Positions 1 through 6,500 of a stretch of DNA of 9,158 nt are shown here, one piece after another. The DNA is taken from NCBI GenBank assembly GCA_043809365.1, contig JAZDDW010000007.1:1-9158 (forward strand), in the 5' to 3' direction. This DNA comes from CAJAUT01 sp043809365. GTDB taxonomy: Bacteria; Patescibacteriota; Microgenomatia; UBA1400; UBA12108. A program made the position numbers and the translations under genes. Within the stretch, counting starts at the first letter, position 1; every line of letters starts with the position of its first letter. The notes under the pieces are model-generated. The model made no database searches. It saw nothing but the letters and a program-made list of their open reading frames with translations, and was not told where the DNA came from.

Positions 1-894
1 GGGGAATCGGAGCGGGCGAATGTGACCGAGGAGATGATTGCGTGGGGAGCAGATATTGCCACGATTGCAGGAGTGATAGAAGAAGGGGGAGAGCGGTATG
101 AATTGTCGGTGGTGCTCACCCGAGGGGCGTATATGGGGAAGGTGACACCCAAGCGGCGATATCTGGTGGATGGGGTAGCTAGAACTAAGGCTAAATTTGT
201 CGGGAAACTACCGGTAGCGCTGTTTCGCCCCGAAGATATGCGGCTAGTCGAGGGGTCACCCCCGCGTCGAAGACGGTATCTGGATGAAAGTTTGAGTATG
301 GCCAGCCCGGAATACGCCCGGGCTCTGTTGGTGTATGAGGCATCATTGCGGCGGCGCAACAAACTGCTCGACGCCATCCGTGAGGGGAGCGCAAGGCGAG
401 AACAGCTCGCGTATTGGGATCAATCGGTCATCAAGAATGGCAATATCGTGAGCGAGTTTCGCCGAGAATTTTTGGAGTTTTTGTCTCGAGTGAAGACCAG
501 TTTTGGACTGTTTAAACTCGAGTACAGCGCTTCTGCCATATCTCTTGAACGCTTGGAGCAGTATAGTGAAGCCGAGACGGCGGTAGGGTATACGCTCGTG
601 GGACCACACAAGGATGATTTTAGAATCTGGCAAAAAGAAAAGGATTTGATGGTGTACGGGAGTCGGGGAGAGCAGAGGCTGGGGGTATTATTTCTCAAAT
701 TGGCGGCCATGAAGTATGTGGAGGACAAGCTGGGGGTCAAGAGCTTACTCCTTTTGGATGATATTTTTAGCGAGCTCGACGAGGAGCACCGAAAGGAAGT
801 GGTCCTCATGATGGAGGGAAGGCAATGTATCGTCACGAGCGCGGAGGAAGATGTGATTGCCCTTATCCCTGGGGCTGAGGTGATGCGGGTGTAG
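1..894 (+). CDS. recF: DNA replication/repair protein RecF, 5'-truncated by window edge
   Basis: RecF is an SMC/ABC-type ATPase that binds gapped DNA and helps RecO and RecR load RecA at stalled forks. The frame is open from base 1, so the gene begins upstream. The 297 visible codons match the family from about residue 60-70 onward (usual length about 360), and the Walker A loop is missing. Visible hallmarks, numbered from base 1: FRPEDMRLVEGSP at about residue 75 followed by RRRRYLD; TLVGPHKDDF; the ABC signature SRGEQR at 221-226; Walker B LLLLDD with D253/D254; and the D-loop SELDEEHR. It ends with TAG. The last 32 nt overlap the 3' end of a small minus-strand gene. No terminator follows. 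Family assignment is strong; the true start cannot be seen. In many bacteria recF lies near dnaN and the origin, but nothing here shows that directly. Confidence 0.93.
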   Translation, partial: GESERANVTEEMIAWGADIATIAGVIEEGGERYELSVVLTRGAYMGKVTPKRRYLVDGVARTKAKFVGKLPVALFRPEDMRLVEGSPPRRRRYLDESLSMASPEYARALLVYEASLRRRNKLLDAIREGSARREQLAYWDQSVIKNGNIVSEFRREFLEFLSRVKTSFGLFKLEYSASAISLERLEQYSEAETAVGYTLVGPHKDDFRIWQKEKDLMVYGSRGEQRLGVLFLKLAAMKYVEDKLGVKSLLLLDDIFSELDEEHRKEVVLMMEGRQCIVTSAEEDVIALIPGAEVMRV

Positions 895-1039
895 GTTTTT
901 CTAAACCGGTGGGATAAACATTCTCTTTTTTTTCTTTGTCTGTGGCATATCCTCCTGTTGGAGCTGGCACTGGAATACCAAGATCAAATGGATGATTTTC
1001 TGGACCAATTGGTTTAGCTGGATCAAATATTTCTGACAT
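863..1039 (-). CDS. Small proline-rich protein, 58 aa, function unknown
   Basis: This minus-strand frame starts at ATG 1039-1037 and ends at TAA 865-863. It fills the whole gap between recF and nnrD and overlaps the recF 3' end by 32 nt. The product starts MSEIFDPAKPIGPENHPFDL, is rich in Pro, Lys and Glu, has no membrane segment or signal peptide, and carries a charged DKEKKEN stretch. I do not recognise a family. Reasons to believe it is real: a near-consensus promoter (TTGAAA, 17 nt, TATAAT) lies 7 nt upstream of the ATG, the frame spans all the non-coding space, and the amino-acid composition looks protein-like. Against it: short length, no Shine-Dalgarno and no recognisable homology. Expression would be leaderless. 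Its promoter lies partly inside the first codons of nnrD on the opposite strand. Confidence 0.55.
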   Translation of the reverse strand: MSEIFDPAKPIGPENHPFDLGIPVPAPTGGYATDKEKKENVYPTGLEKPTPASPQPQG

Positions 1040-1042
1040 GCG

Positions 1043-1048
1043 TATAAT
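1043..1048 (+). promoter_or_regulatory. -10 box for nnrD, shared with the divergent gene
   Basis: TATAAT at 1043-1048 is a perfect -10 hexamer, with ATG 1056 exactly 7 nt after it. It is the left part of the palindrome TATAATTATA (1043-1052), whose other strand supplies the -10 of the minus-strand gene. I see no good -35 at 16-18 nt on this strand, so it is weaker evidence than the divergent promoter. Confidence 0.5.
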
Positions 1049-1075
1049 TATACTTATGAATCAAGAATATTTCAA
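1047..1075 (-). promoter_or_regulatory. Sigma70-type promoter of the 58-aa gene, leaderless geometry
   Basis: On the minus strand, -35 TTGAAA (1075-1070) and -10 TATAAT (1052-1047) are separated by 17 nt. This is one mismatch from the bacterial consensus. The ATG begins 7 nt after the -10 box, so the predicted start of transcription falls at or next to the start codon. Confidence 0.65.
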
Positions 1076-1877
1076 GCAAATTGTGTTGCCCAAGAAAGAT
1101 AGTCACAAGGGAGAGAATGGGCGAGTACTCGTGATTGGGGGGAGCCGACTATTCCATGCGGCCAGTTTTTGGTCGGCGAGCATGGCCGCAAGAATCGTGG
1201 ATATGGTACATTTTTCTTCCCCCGCGATAGAAAATAATGAACTGATGCGAGTAAGGGCGAAGAGCAACTTTTGGGAAGGAATAGTTGTCCCCTGGGAAGA
1301 GGTCGAGCACTATATCGAGGAAGATGATTGTATCTTGATTGGCCCTGGTATGGAACGGGGGAAAAATACCAAAGAGATAATCGATATGTTGCTGACAAAG
1401 TATCCGAATAAAAGATGGGTGGTAGATGGGGGGGCGTTACAGGAAGTGGAGCCAAAACTCCTGAATAAAAATATGATTGTGACACCCAATAAACGAGAAC
1501 AAGAGATTTTGGGGAGGCGTATCCCAAAGGGAGTGACAATTTTGGCGAAAGGGCCGGTGGATGTGGTCAGTCAATGGTCAATGGTCAATGGTCAATGGTT
1601 GAGAGAAGGGGTGGAGGTGGCGGGAGGAAGCCCGGGGATGACGAAGGGAGGGACGGGAGACGTACTCTCTGGGTTGGTCGCGGGGCTGTACGCCAAAAGT
1701 CCGGCCATGGCTAGTTGTGTAGTAGCTAGCCAGACAAATAAACGAGCGGGGGAGCAACTAGAGAAGCGGGTAGGTCCGTTTTTCTCGGCGGGCGAGCTGA
1801 TTGCGGAGGTGCAGAAACAGCTGGGGAAAACCACCCTTCGCTCTAACGAGCTACGGAGTGGCACCGTGTTAAAATAG
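1056..1877 (+). CDS. nnrD: ADP-dependent (S)-NAD(P)H-hydrate dehydratase (NAD(P)HX repair)
   Basis: The enzyme removes water from damaged NADHX/NADPHX using ADP (ATP in eukaryotes) and restores the cofactor. It belongs to the ribokinase-like YjeF C-terminal family. Visible motifs: LVIGGS near the N-terminus, ILIGPGM, VVDGGAL where most members have a DADAL-like strand, IVTPNKRE, ILAKGPVDVV, and the diagnostic GGSPGMTKGGTGDVLSG with the probable catalytic Asp at residue 202. Length is 273 aa, normal for the stand-alone dehydratase; the NnrE epimerase domain is absent. ATG 1056 (MNQEYFKQIVLP) is chosen over in-frame ATG 1038 because a -10 box lies between them and the family usually starts near this point. 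The loop before GGSPGM is unusually long because of a heptamer tandem repeat (1571-1598). The stop overlaps the -10 box of the next gene. Confidence 0.88.
   Translation: MNQEYFKQIVLPKKDSHKGENGRVLVIGGSRLFHAASFWSASMAARIVDMVHFSSPAIENNELMRVRAKSNFWEGIVVPWEEVEHYIEEDDCILIGPGMERGKNTKEIIDMLLTKYPNKRWVVDGGALQEVEPKLLNKNMIVTPNKREQEILGRRIPKGVTILAKGPVDVVSQWSMVNGQWLREGVEVAGGSPGMTKGGTGDVLSGLVAGLYAKSPAMASCVVASQTNKRAGEQLEKRVGPFFSAGELIAEVQKQLGKTTLRSNELRSGTVLK
1571..1598 (+). repeat. Heptanucleotide tandem repeat TCAATGG x4 inside nnrD
   Basis: Four perfect adjacent copies of TCAATGG occur, with partial matches on both sides. They encode roughly SQWSMVNGQW at residues 172-181, in the hairpin between KGPVDVV and VEVAGGSPGM. 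Since 7 is not a multiple of 3, gain or loss of one copy shifts the reading frame before the catalytic GTGD motif; three copies change the length by 7 residues. Confidence 0.97.
1867..1875 (+). promoter_or_regulatory. Extended -10 promoter of the AbiE-like pair
   Basis: TGT followed by TAAAAT (1870-1875) fits an extended -10 element, with no clear -35. ATG 1882 begins 6 nt after the hexamer, matching the leaderless geometry of other genes here. The element overlaps the nnrD stop codon (TAG 1875-1877). Confidence 0.45.
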
Positions 1878-1881
1878 AGAT

Positions 1882-2184
1882 ATGAAAAAGCTACCCCTGT
1901 CGATGTATCGATATTTTTGGGATGTGAAAGCTGACGAATTAGATATTGAGCGGTGGGACAAATATGTGATTGCGCGGGTGTTGCAGTGGGGACGAGTGGA
2001 AGACTTGCGGTGGTTGCACAAAACTTACGGAAAAGAAAAAATGATTGAAGTGTTAAAAAAATCACGTGAATTGTCGGTGAAAAATGCTAATTATTTTGCC
2101 AAAGTATGGGGGATTCCCCCCATGGAGGTGTTGTGTTTACAACCGGAATTTCGCCAGCAACGCAACAAGTACTGGCCATTTTAG
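1882..2184 (+). CDS. DUF6922-like small protein, probable antitoxin partner of AbiEii
   Basis: This 100-residue protein starts MKKLPLSMYRYFWDV and has the layout I associate with DUF6922-like proteins: an N-terminal FWD motif, a helix with a VIARVLQWGRVEDLRWL pattern, a basic KKSRELS segment followed by NANYFAKVWGIP, and a short C-terminal tail. Such proteins often sit directly upstream of AbiEii-type nucleotidyltransferases in bacterial genomes, as here, so an antitoxin or repressor role is inferred from context. There is no signal peptide or membrane helix. The 3' end overlaps the next gene by 52 nt in a different frame, implying coupled expression. No Shine-Dalgarno precedes the ATG; an extended -10 lies 6 nt upstream. 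Family name moderate confidence, biochemical role unproven. Confidence 0.72.
   Translation: MKKLPLSMYRYFWDVKADELDIERWDKYVIARVLQWGRVEDLRWLHKTYGKEKMIEVLKKSRELSVKNANYFAKVWGIPPMEVLCLQPEFRQQRNKYWPF
2124..2129 (+). promoter_or_regulatory. Shine-Dalgarno GGAGGT deciding the AbiEii start
   Basis: GGAGGT lies 3 nt before GTG 2133 (4 nt counted from GGAGG) and is one of very few strong ribosome-binding sites in the window. The spacing is short but usable. It sits inside the upstream gene, where leaderless initiation is impossible, which explains why a ribosome-binding site is kept here. Confidence 0.5.
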
Positions 2185-2768
2185 TCAAAGTGCCATTCGT
2201 CGGCAGATATTATCTGGCGGGAGGTACGGCGTGTGCACTTTATTACGGACATCGATTGTCGTATGATTTGGACTTTTTTTCGCGCGAACCAGAGGAACCG
2301 GAGCAGATTACACAGAAGTTGATGAGATTGGGAGAATGGAAATTAAGGGTAGACCAACAATCGGAAGGAACATGGTTGGGCGAATTAAACCAGGTGAAAT
2401 TGAGTTTTTTCCAACACCTGTATCCGGAAGTTGCAAAAGAGGCGACGTGGGAGGGAGTGAGAATCGCGAGTAAGCTAGACATTGCCTGCATGAAATTGGA
2501 GGCGATTGCTAGTCGAGGAATAAAACGAGACTTTGTAGACATGTGGTATCTGACTCGAGAAATAGGGCTTGGGAATATTTTTGAGGCGGCGAGGACAAAA
2601 TATGCTCCTGCAAACATTTCGGAGATGCATTTTTTGCGTTCGTTAGTCTATTTTGACGATGCAGAGACGAGCCAAACCCCCAACATGGTGCACGAACTAG
2701 ATTGGGAAGGGGTAAAGCAGTATTTTGAGGTAGAGGTGGCGAGACTCTCAAGGGAATGGGGGATTTGA
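2133..2768 (+). CDS. AbiEii/AbiGii-type nucleotidyltransferase toxin
   Basis: AbiEii-family proteins are nucleotidyltransferase-fold toxins of type IV toxin-antitoxin and abortive-infection systems; some relatives modify tRNA and so block translation. Starting from GTG 2133 the product has 211 aa. Visible motifs: YLAGGTACALYYGHR then LSYDLDFF, with G30/G31 and metal-binding D45/D47, followed by KLDIACMKLEAIASRG (from K114) and KRDFVD (131-136), both characteristic of the family. In-frame ATG 2106 would add nine residues, but GTG 2133 follows GGAGGT and gives an N-terminus (MFTTGISPATQQVL) like family members. It overlaps the putative antitoxin by 52 nt. The stop (2766-2768) is one base from the stop of a convergent toxin-antitoxin pair, so transcripts from the two sides will overlap unless they end early. 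Confidence 0.85.
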   Translation: MFTTGISPATQQVLAILVKVPFVGRYYLAGGTACALYYGHRLSYDLDFFSREPEEPEQITQKLMRLGEWKLRVDQQSEGTWLGELNQVKLSFFQHLYPEVAKEATWEGVRIASKLDIACMKLEAIASRGIKRDFVDMWYLTREIGLGNIFEAARTKYAPANISEMHFLRSLVYFDDAETSQTPNMVHELDWEGVKQYFEVEVARLSREWGI

Positions 2769-2769
2769 G

Positions 2770-3150
2770 TTATGGTGTAGTGAGTTTGGAATTGAGAGTT
2801 TGTAAAAGCTCGAGGAATTTTGGAAGTGATTGGTATGTTTTTTCAGCCAAGGTTTCGTTGTAAGTATGAACTGTTTCGTTGCGCAAGTCGACATATTCGA
2901 TCCAAGCAGAGTCATATTCGATGAGACCTTGTTGATAGGCGGCGCGGAGTGTTTCTTTGGGGGATTTGACAATGACTCCGTGGATGTCCTCGAGATGAGT
3001 TTTGAGGGTTTTCCAGGTTAGATCCATGCAAAATTCGAAACGCTGGATTGCAGAATCTCGGATCACACTATCTTTTGGCAATGCCAATACCTCTGATAGC
3101 CTTTTTGTGGCTTCGGTGAGTTGGGCGATTTGTTCTAAATACTTTGACAT
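2770..3150 (-). CDS. HEPN-domain protein, HI0074/HepT family (probable RNase toxin)
   Basis: Older annotation calls this family 'nucleotidyltransferase substrate-binding protein' (HI0074). It belongs to the HEPN superfamily, and HepT members are RNases in MntA/HepT toxin-antitoxin modules. The 126-residue, all-helical protein shows IRDSAIQRFEFCMDLTWKTLK (in two pieces, about residues 30-50) and RNETVHTY with R90, H95 and Y97. That is exactly the RX4HXY active-site motif; in characterised HepT the Tyr is the AMPylation target. The ATG follows the upstream nucleotidyltransferase stop by 2 nt with no Shine-Dalgarno, so translational coupling is likely. Because the catalytic residues are intact, RNase activity is plausible here. 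The target RNA cannot be told from sequence. Confidence 0.85.
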   Translation of the reverse strand: MSKYLEQIAQLTEATKRLSEVLALPKDSVIRDSAIQRFEFCMDLTWKTLKTHLEDIHGVIVKSPKETLRAAYQQGLIEYDSAWIEYVDLRNETVHTYNETLAEKTYQSLPKFLELLQTLNSKLTTP

Positions 3151-3152
3151 GA

Positions 3153-3461
3153 TTAGTTGAGGGGATCTATCCTTAGTTTGGCAGTTTTTTTAAATTGATC
3201 GGAGACTGTGGCGAAATCGACTACATCAAAAGAGTAAAGGGTGGGAAAGTTTTCTAAATCTTCGCGAATATTGGCCAATTTTGTAACGGAAAGAGGGGCT
3301 TGGCCTTCGATACCGATATCGATATCAGAACGATCGCTACCCTGATCAGTGGTACGAGAGCCAAAGATAAAGGTGCGATAGTGGTGGAGATCAAGATGTT
3401 TCCCCATTAGATCCCTAAGTTCTGATTTGAGTTTCGAATAGGGGTAATGTTGAGTTTGCAT
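3153..3461 (-). CDS. MNT-type minimal nucleotidyltransferase, HI0073/MntA-like antitoxin
   Basis: MntA-type proteins neutralise HepT by transferring AMP to its active-site tyrosine. The product (102 aa from ATG 3461) has the family motif GSX10DXD intact: GSRTTDQGSDRS followed by DIDIG, with G34/S35 and D46/D48, and a later acidic strand FDVVDF for the third metal ligand. Length is normal for minimal nucleotidyltransferases. An in-frame ATG at 3476 adds five residues (MYTQV), but the -10 box TATACT (3473-3468) lies just inside that extension, so the shorter leaderless start is preferred. It heads a two-gene operon with the HEPN gene 2 nt downstream. The gene order, antitoxin first, is as in HI0073-HI0074. 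Confidence 0.85.
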   Translation of the reverse strand: MQTQHYPYSKLKSELRDLMGKHLDLHHYRTFIFGSRTTDQGSDRSDIDIGIEGQAPLSVTKLANIREDLENFPTLYSFDVVDFATVSDQFKKTAKLRIDPLN

Positions 3462-3467
3462 GACTTG

Positions 3468-3496
3468 AGTATACATGATATATTTGGGTTGTGCAA
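3468..3496 (-). promoter_or_regulatory. Promoter of the MNT-HEPN operon, leaderless geometry
   Basis: On the minus strand TTGCAC (3496-3491) and TATACT (3473-3468) are separated by 17 nt, and ATG 3461 begins 6 nt after the -10 box. The -35 keeps only the TTG core, so strength is uncertain. Confidence 0.55.
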
Positions 3497-3549
3497 AATG
3501 ATCTTATAGTGTGTGTAGATGATGTGTATGGTGGTTTTGCTCGAAATGC

Positions 3550-3584
3550 TATAGGATTTGATCTCATTAAATTTTTGTCCTATA
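3550..3584 (+). promoter_or_regulatory. 7-bp inverted repeat straddling the giant-gene promoter (candidate operator)
   Basis: TATAGGA (3550-3556) and its exact reverse complement TCCTATA (3578-3584) flank 21 nt. The left arm lies just upstream of the -35 and the right arm overlaps the -10, with centres 28 bp apart. Such placement would let a dimeric repressor compete with RNA polymerase. A chance match is possible because part of the right arm is the -10 itself. Confidence 0.35.
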
Positions 3585-3586
3585 AT
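3558..3586 (+). promoter_or_regulatory. Sigma70-type promoter of the giant envelope gene
   Basis: TTGATC (3558-3563) and a perfect TATAAT (3581-3586) are separated by 17 nt. ATG 3592 starts 5 nt after the -10 box and a second in-frame ATG follows at 3598. AGGA (3588-3591) could act as a Shine-Dalgarno for ATG 3598 only if the transcript began upstream of it, which this promoter does not predict. Confidence 0.65.
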
Positions 3587-3591
3587 CAGGA

Positions 3592-6500
3592 ATGAATATG
3601 GTGAGAAGTGGTGAGACATTGGTTGATCGAAGAAGAGTGGATTTGGTGGGGGCGATGCAAGATTGGGAGCTGTTTACCGGGATGGAACATGAGCTTGGGT
3701 TGACTAAAGATAGATTAGGGGCGTTGGGCAAATTGTTGGGAGGATTGCCGAGGGAGTTGCTCGCGCAGGTTGGGGTTGATTCGGTTCATCCAGACCAGAG
3801 CGTTTTTTATCTTGATAATTCTGGGGAAAAACAATATGTAGAACCGGGCGAGTTGTTGAGGATAAATAGGTATGGACCTTCGAGCGGCGAGTTGGTAGCG
3901 ATGGGAGTGGTGGCTGATGGAATGAGAGATAAGAACTCGCCATTTTTTGTGCCACAACACTTAAAAGAAGCGCAGGCTGGCGCCAAGTTGTTTAGGATGG
4001 CGGTAGAGACAGCAATGCGAGAGAAGGGACTGGATCCGCTGGCACAGGCCGAGAGGGCAGAAGCTGTGGAAAAATATCAAATGGAGAATATGTTGTTGAA
4101 AGGGGTTGGGGTGGTGAAGGCAATAAAAGGGGGCAAGGAGCGAGGAGAAATAAGAGTGAGGACGAAGAAGAAGAATGTGGGAGTGGCGGAGGGAATTTTA
4201 CAGCAGTGGGGATTGAAGGATGCAGAAAGCGTGAGGAAGTATTTATCTTCTGGGGATAGCGATGCAATGCGCGTGAGTTTGGTGAGAGAGTTGGCAAAAA
4301 AAGCGAAAATGAAGGTGAGGGGAGTAGGGGTAAACGCGGAAGAAGAGAGATCAATGGCGAGAGAGATTGTGGCAGAATTGGTGGTCTTGGCGGAAGTAGT
4401 GCAGGCAGTCGATGGAGAGGGAAAAGTATGGGTGGAGAGAGTGAGGCAAAGTTTGCCTACCAGGATAAATGGAGTATGGGTAGCTTCGGCGGATGCGGGA
4501 GTAGCGCGCCACCACAGAGAAGTGATGGTGGCAAGAGCGGCCTTGGGGATATTAACACAGTTAGAGCGCGGGAACGATGCTTTGGGCTGGCCAGCAAGGG
4601 CGCGGGCAGGGATTGTAACGGGCGCGGATAGATTGGCGGGCAGAGTTGATCGGGTGCTGGATGATTTGTCCTTACCACCGGCGGAAGATTGGAGTGTAGT
4701 GACTATAGAGGAGGAAAAGGGAAATACATCTTTGGGTAAGATTTTACGGTTAGGAGGAGTGACGGCTGGGGTTACTGGTTTGGTATGGGCGGCTACCCAA
4801 TTGGGGGCGACAGAAGTTCAGTCAGGCCTGGTCGTGCAAGTCGAAGATCAGATAGGGGAGATGGGATCATCCACGTATTTGGATTCGATCTGGGAAAAGA
4901 GTGAAACAGGACAACCGGTAGAGAAGGTGGTAATCAGAGGAGGAGAAAGTAAGGGGGGTGAAGTTGGGTGGCTAGAGAATCAGATAAGAGGATTAATTCC
5001 TGAATACGAGGAAAAAGTTGCCGCATTGGATCAGTGGGTTAAGTGGGAGGTGCTTGCGGCGGGAGGGGAGCAGGCACAAAGAGAGATAGAGCGGGTAGCC
5101 GTGGAGATGGGTCGAGATCCGACTGGAGTTCTTGAGATGGGCGGGGGGATAACAATGTTATTGTTGGGTAAAAAGAGACGTCTCCAGGCAATGATGGTGT
5201 TGCTATATTTGACAGCGTGTAGTCCCGGATTAGAGACTCCAGTTGTGGTTTTGACACCAACTTATGCGGTGCCGGGAGTAGAGGTTGGTGAGGCGGGAGG
5301 GGTATTTCCGGCAGATATTGATTGGATTGAGGTGGTGGATCCGTTTGATTCTGACCATGTTAAGGGTCATGCGGATCAGGTGGCGGTAGTAGCACAGAAT
5401 TCGGTAAGGGAGGTGTGGGGAGATGATGTGGCGGAGAGTATGCAGTTTTGGGCGGTGACTGGGAGGATGCCAAATGGTCAAGAGTTAGAGGGGGGGATGA
5501 TGGGAGTGTTTCAGGATAAAAATGGGAATGTGTGGGTATCGTTGGTAGAAAATACCGATGGATCGTTTAGTTATTTGGGAAGGAGTGCGGGATCTGTGAG
5601 GGAATATTTGTTGGTTCCGTCGAGTGAGGTGGATCGTTGGCAGATTGTGTCGAGGACAAGAGTACATCGACTGTTTGAGATGGGAAGTGATATGGTAGTG
5701 AGGGGATTTTTGCCGTTGAATGAAGAAGCAGACTCTGATTGGGTACATAGTCCTGATGGATTTGGAGGGGGAAGAGCACTGTTGATGCCGGCAGAATTGC
5801 CGGGGAATTTGTTGGATTTAATCCGCGCAGGTGGAAGATATGATGCGGAGCGAAGAGTTTGGCAAGACACTAGAGGATACGATGTTTATATGTTGACGGG
5901 TGATGGGAGTTGGGTGTTTGTGGGTGGTGAACCGACGGTGGGCGCAATAGTGGATGAGAGTGGCCACATATTAGACGCGAACGGTAATCCGATCGAAATT
6001 GGAACGGCGACGCCGGAGGCGGGGGTGCTTGACGTGGGGAGAGTGTTGAGGGAAGAAATGGAGGGGAAAGTGCCGACAGTGAGGGATGCTAGCATGGGGG
6101 ATTATGAGATTGTGCAAAGTGAGAGTGGAGCATACCGCGCGATTAATGAGAGATTTGGGGTGGATGTGGAACTGACCGGAGTCAAAGACCAGTATGGGGA
6201 GCGATTGGTGGGGGATGACGGGCGGACCGTGTTTCTCAAAAATCACGAGGACAAGTGGATTGTTGCTCCTACATTTATCTGGAAAGACAAGCGGGCGGAG
6301 CTTGGGTTGTATTCCCCGGAGGGGAATGGCCCAAGTATTAATGAAGATGGGACTAAGGCAATGCAGGTTGTGGGAGAGTTGGTGGGATATGGAGAACCAG
6401 TCAGAGAAACATATCAAGGGAAAAGCTATGATTACCCGACTGCCTTGTTGTGGGTAGGGAATAAACCAAGCGGAGAGAAAATAATTGTGCGCATGATCAT

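Noticed and set aside
893..906. Possible recF terminator: GGTTT, 4-nt loop, AAACC
   Set aside because: The stem is only 5 AT-rich pairs and no T run follows directly on either strand; the T-rich stretch near 923-936 is too distant and codes KEKKE in the small minus-strand gene.
1565..1600. CRISPR or mobile-element end at the heptamer repeat
   Set aside because: The copies are contiguous with no spacers, no terminal inverted repeat or target-site duplication is visible, and the reading frame continues through.
1592..2065. 157-codon minus-strand frame across the nnrD end and the next gene
   Set aside because: It crosses two well-supported plus-strand genes and shows no family motif.
3477..3591. 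Additional small gene or RNA in the divergent intergenic region
   Set aside because: The 115 nt are accounted for by two outward promoters and an inverted repeat; no start with a ribosome-binding site or leaderless promoter leads to a plausible frame.
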